DNA of 64,000 nt, taken from assembly GCA_034509735.1 (NCBI GenBank), contig JACGWO010000005.1, positions 27,460,383 to 27,524,382 of the forward strand, given 5' to 3'. Below, piece after piece: positions 60,813-64,000 of the stretch. How positions within the stretch are numbered: position 1 is the stretch's first letter; each line of letters starts with the position of its first letter. The position numbers and the translations under genes are program-made. The stretch comes from Sesamum alatum (lineage: Eukaryota > Streptophyta > Magnoliopsida > Lamiales > Pedaliaceae). Under the pieces are notes generated by a model. It was not told where the DNA came from. It worked only from the letters and a program-made list of their open reading frames with translations, and searched no databases.

Positions 60813-62700
60813 TCAAGTTGACGCATATACATCGTACACGCCCAACTTGCCCAACAAGAAATGAAACTGTGGCCCAGCTAGTGCCTTCGTGAAAATGTCT
60901 GCGGGTTTAAACTGTGAATGAATGTGACTTGTAGCAATGTTCTTCTTTTGTTCTAGCTCGCGAATATAGCGACAATCTATTTCAATATGTTTGGTTCTCT
61001 TATGAAAGACTGAATTGGTTGCTACGTGAATAGTAGAGTGGTTGTCGCAAAACAATTCCATCGGCCCTTGATGGTTCACTGAAAGTGGCACTAACAATAA
61101 TTTTAACCATACAAGTTCACTTGCAGTTGAAGCCATGGCTTGATACTCAGACTCTGCTGATGATCTCGAAACGGTGCTCAGCTTCTTTGTTTTCCACGAA
61201 ATAGGTGACTTCCCGAGCACAACGAAGTATCCTGTGATGGAACTTCGAGTAATCGGACAGCTTGCCCAATCAGAATCACAATAGGCCCGTAATTTTAGAT
61301 CACAATCAGTTCGCAACAAAATTCCTAGTCCTGAACTACTCTTGATGTATTGTAAAAAACATAAGGCCGCCTCAAAATGCTTTTTTCGAGGTGCTTGTGC
61401 AAGTTGACAAAGGACATGAACTGAATATGAGATCTTAGGTCGAGTGATCGCTAAATAGATTAGACGCCCTACAAGTCGCCTGTAAGCCGCACCGTCAGCT
61501 TCCTCCCCCTCAGCCAAGGCGAGCTTGTGGTCGTGCTCCATTGGCGTGTCAGTTGGCTTACTTCCAAAAAAACCTGTCTCAGCATGAATATCCAAAGCCT
61601 CCTTTGACATAAAGAGATGCCAAGAGGTGATCGGACAACCTCAATCCCAAGGAAGAACTTGAGTGTACCTAAATCTTTGATTTGAAAACACTCATGCAAA
61701 TAATGCTTGAATGTTGTACATGCATCATGATCGTTTCCGACCAGAATTATATCATCAACATGTACGAGAATCCCCATAAAGATGTTATTACAACAATAAG
61801 TAAATAAAGAATAATCTGCCAAGGATTGAGTAAAGCCATACCACTTGAGGGCTCCAATCAGTTTATTGAACCAATTTCGAGATGCTTGACAAAGGCCATA
61901 GATACACTTGCGAAGGCGACATAAATGATTACCAGAATCAACTTGAAATCCTGGGCGTAGTTTCACGTAAACTTCCTCATTAAGGTCACCATGTAAAAAG
62001 GCGTTGGTTACATCCATCTGATGTAATTCCCATCCTCGTGCAGCAGCCACTGATAGAAAGACACGAACTGAGACGAGCTTGGTAACAGGTGCAAAGGTCT
62101 CATGAAAGTCAAGACCCTCCACTTGTGTAAACCTTTTCGCCACAGGGCGTGCCTTGTACCGCTCCACTTTCCCATCTGCTTTATATTTGATTTTGTATAC
62201 CCAACGAAAATCAATAGGTTTCTTCCCGTTAAGTAGGGGACACTTGGCCTAAAGAGTAGCAATCTACTTTCCCCTTTTCTCCACTGCTCACTTTGAACTG
62301 CCTCTGCATAGTTTCTTTGTTCTACCTCCAAATTGATAGCTCCCACAAAATATTTATGATGTGGATATAAATTACCAAACGTGATATAAGAAGCAAAAGG
62401 ATAAGGTGCACCTGAATTGCTGTCATGGGGGGTTGCTTATGGGGGGGGGGGGATAGATGCTAGTATAGTCCAACTGACTTTCATTAGAAGCATGCTGGCA
62501 GAAACCTTTTTGAGCCTCAACTTCACCATCATTAGTAACCAAAACGAGTACTTTTGTCCCCAAGGAGTTGGTAATTGTTAGAATGGGTGACCAGAAAGTC
62601 AATGTGGTTGGTTGTTCTGAGAACCATTCGTTAATCTTTGAACGAGTAATATTATGTTGATGAATGTAGTAAGGATTCATCATTGGCAACGATGAGTTTG
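60813..62700 (-). mobile_element. Ty1/Copia pol fragment (reverse transcriptase and RNase H), second element
   Basis: From right to left on the minus strand come a pre-RT segment (YAEAVQSEQW near 62290), WVYKIKYKADGKVERYKARP, and the RT core: FTQVEGLDFHETFAPV, HQMDVTNAFLHGDLNEEVYV, KCIYGLCQASRNWF and HVDDIILVGND (His replaces the usual Tyr). Then FQIKDLGTLKFFLGIEV. After a frame change near 61610, the integrated tail and RNase H follow: RLVGRLIYLAITRP, then YCDSDWASCP, SAESEYQAMA and KHIEIDCRYIREL. It ends with a TGA-side boundary at 60813. Gag, protease and integrase are missing. MNPYYIHQH near 62690 looks like a Copia gag start placed next to RT-side sequence, suggesting an internal deletion. 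It differs from the 41-47 kb element and resembles the Ale/RE1-type group (inference). Confidence 0.88.
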
Positions 62701-64000
62701 TTGTGCTTACTGCTTGCATTGAACGTCGTTTCGATGTCACAACAAACGCCCACAGACCGGAAGTATGAATCCAAGAAGTTGGATTGCACATAGGATGGCG
62801 GTCATGGAACCAACATCTATAGATAGGTCTGAAACACTCCAAGTCGAGGACCTCGAGATCAGGTATCGAGGGTCCTATAGAGACTTGCACTAAGGATTGC
62901 ATTCATTAGATGAGTACCGTGTTTTATCGATGATAGACGTTGGACGTCTATGCACTATTAGTGGGTTAGTTAACATGGGTAGTGTCGGTTGACTGAGGTG
63001 ACTCGTGGAAATCGTCATATGGAAGCCACACGGGCTTGGTCGATATGACTTGTATTCCCGGTTTTGATAGTACGGGATTAGTCCTCGAACTTGAAGAATC
63101 ACGGCAGTCGCTCACATACGAAGGTTGTATCTTGGATCTGGCGAGAGGTGGTCGTGTCATATGACATGGCCATCATAAGCCTTATTCAGTGCAGTCGGAG
63201 TATGTGGAGAGGACGGTGGATTCCAAGATATGATCTGCCCCCTGTCAAAGAATATGACAGCGAGATCTCCTATGCACTCTGAGATGGTTTAGACTCTCAA
63301 AGTCTATGGCCATAGCACTTGATTGAGTGGGAAAGGATTTCCTACGTCAATCTTAGAGTTAAACCCTATCTCGAGTATTAAGCATAGACGTCTAGTCAAG
63401 GATGGGAACTAACGCCCAATTCCATGTCCTAGACTAAGGCCGGAAGACAGGCGACAGTAGGACCGTACCTATATGTAACAGGCAACGGTAGGACCGTACC
63501 TGTATGTAACTCGGAGCCTAAACATTCACACCACATATTAACCTAGTCTCTAGTATCATGGACCATTGCTAGACGACCACCCATGGTGACGGACTACTTT
63601 GGTTATGAGATAACAAGAAGTAGGTCCAAGTCTAGTTGAAGGTGAACCTAAAGAGTCACACCCGCTATACCAGATGTGAAAAGAATTATTTTGAAATTAA
63701 TTCCGAGAGAAGATTTAATTTAATAGGTACTTCTTGGAAATTCAAGCCTCGATGGATTAATTGGATTAATCAGGCTTGAGTTCATAAATTAGATTTATGA
63801 ATTTAATAAAGCATAGATTTTCCTTTTAATAAAATTAAAAGGGTGAATTAATTAGTGGGCTTGGAATATTAAATAGGATTTAATATAAAGTCCATTGGAC
63901 CTTAGGACTATTTAATTTAGAATTAAATAGGCCCATTCCATAAAGCCTATCGAAAATGGATAGACGAGATTTGATCTAGAGATTAATGAGATGAAGGGCC
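62701..64000. other. LTR-like or 5' leader sequence of an LTR retrotransposon, running off the window
   Basis: No coherent coding sequence. The last 200 bases carry phrases common in plant LTRs (GTGGGCTTGGAATATTAAAT, CCATTGGACCTTAGGAC, AAATAGGCCCATTCC). A 31-bp tandem repeat lies at 63449-63510. The minus-strand frame at 62423-62902 mixes gag-like and unrelated sequence. Confidence 0.4.
63449..63510. repeat. 31-bp tandem repeat, two copies
   Basis: Copies 63449-63479 and 63480-63510 share AGGACCGTACCT and TATGTAAC and differ at three positions. Confidence 0.85.

Overview
This is nuclear DNA of a dicot plant. The background is very AT-rich, plant-type spliced genes are present (a WNK kinase, an NLR resistance gene, an F-box gene), and plant transposons are dense and nested. 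The style of the NLR and of several repeats suggests an asterid, possibly Lamiales; that placement is inference. Only one gene looks intact: a WNK-type protein kinase at 55363-58336 (+), eight coding exons joining to a 613-residue protein. The other gene-like loci are decayed: an NLR pseudogene (5278-7660, -), an F-box-associated-domain pseudogene (16926-17670, +), and a family of copies of an unrecognised membrane-protein gene (24081-36671, -).

Layout. 1-3521 is the 5' part of a Helitron-like element on the minus strand. 3.5-8.2 kb holds the NLR pseudogene and a MITE-like insertion at its 5' end. 8.7-16.5 kb is a transposon pile-up: MITE copies, a LINE fragment cut by a CACTA terminus, a CACTA TNP2 remnant, and a 5'-truncated LINE. 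17-24 kb holds the F-box pseudogene, a 1.4-kb foldback element, a Mutator-like MITE with a perfect 10-bp target-site duplication (TSD), SINE-like sequences and a second MITE copy. 24-36.7 kb is the most unusual block. Exons of an unrecognised gene are joined, at one recurring junction, to a CACTA-type transposon end and amplified as a roughly 1.25-kb tandem unit. A 2.57-kb segmental duplication lies over this, and a 1.02-kb Harbinger-like insertion splits one copy.

36.7-51.4 kb is a nested set of elements. A terminal-inverted-repeat (TIR) element (40127-51398) appears to contain a Helitron-like element (40442-50646), which contains a complete Copia LTR retrotransposon (41169-47041, TSD GCATT) and a 333-bp mini-Helitron (48725-49057). 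Because the host Helitron carries an internal tandem duplication, the empty target sites of both inner insertions can be read in paralogous copies in the same window. 51.4-55 kb holds more MITEs, one with a perfect 9-bp TSD. After the WNK gene, 60.2-64 kb holds a second Copia pol fragment (-) and LTR-like sequence running off the window end.

How it works together: the WNK gene is probably the only functional locus. The rest records transposon insertion, exon capture and tandem amplification. The strongest candidate for something undescribed is the 24-36.7 kb array of captured exons plus CACTA end. Second is a small Helitron family defined by three shared 5' termini at 3521, 40124 and 40442.
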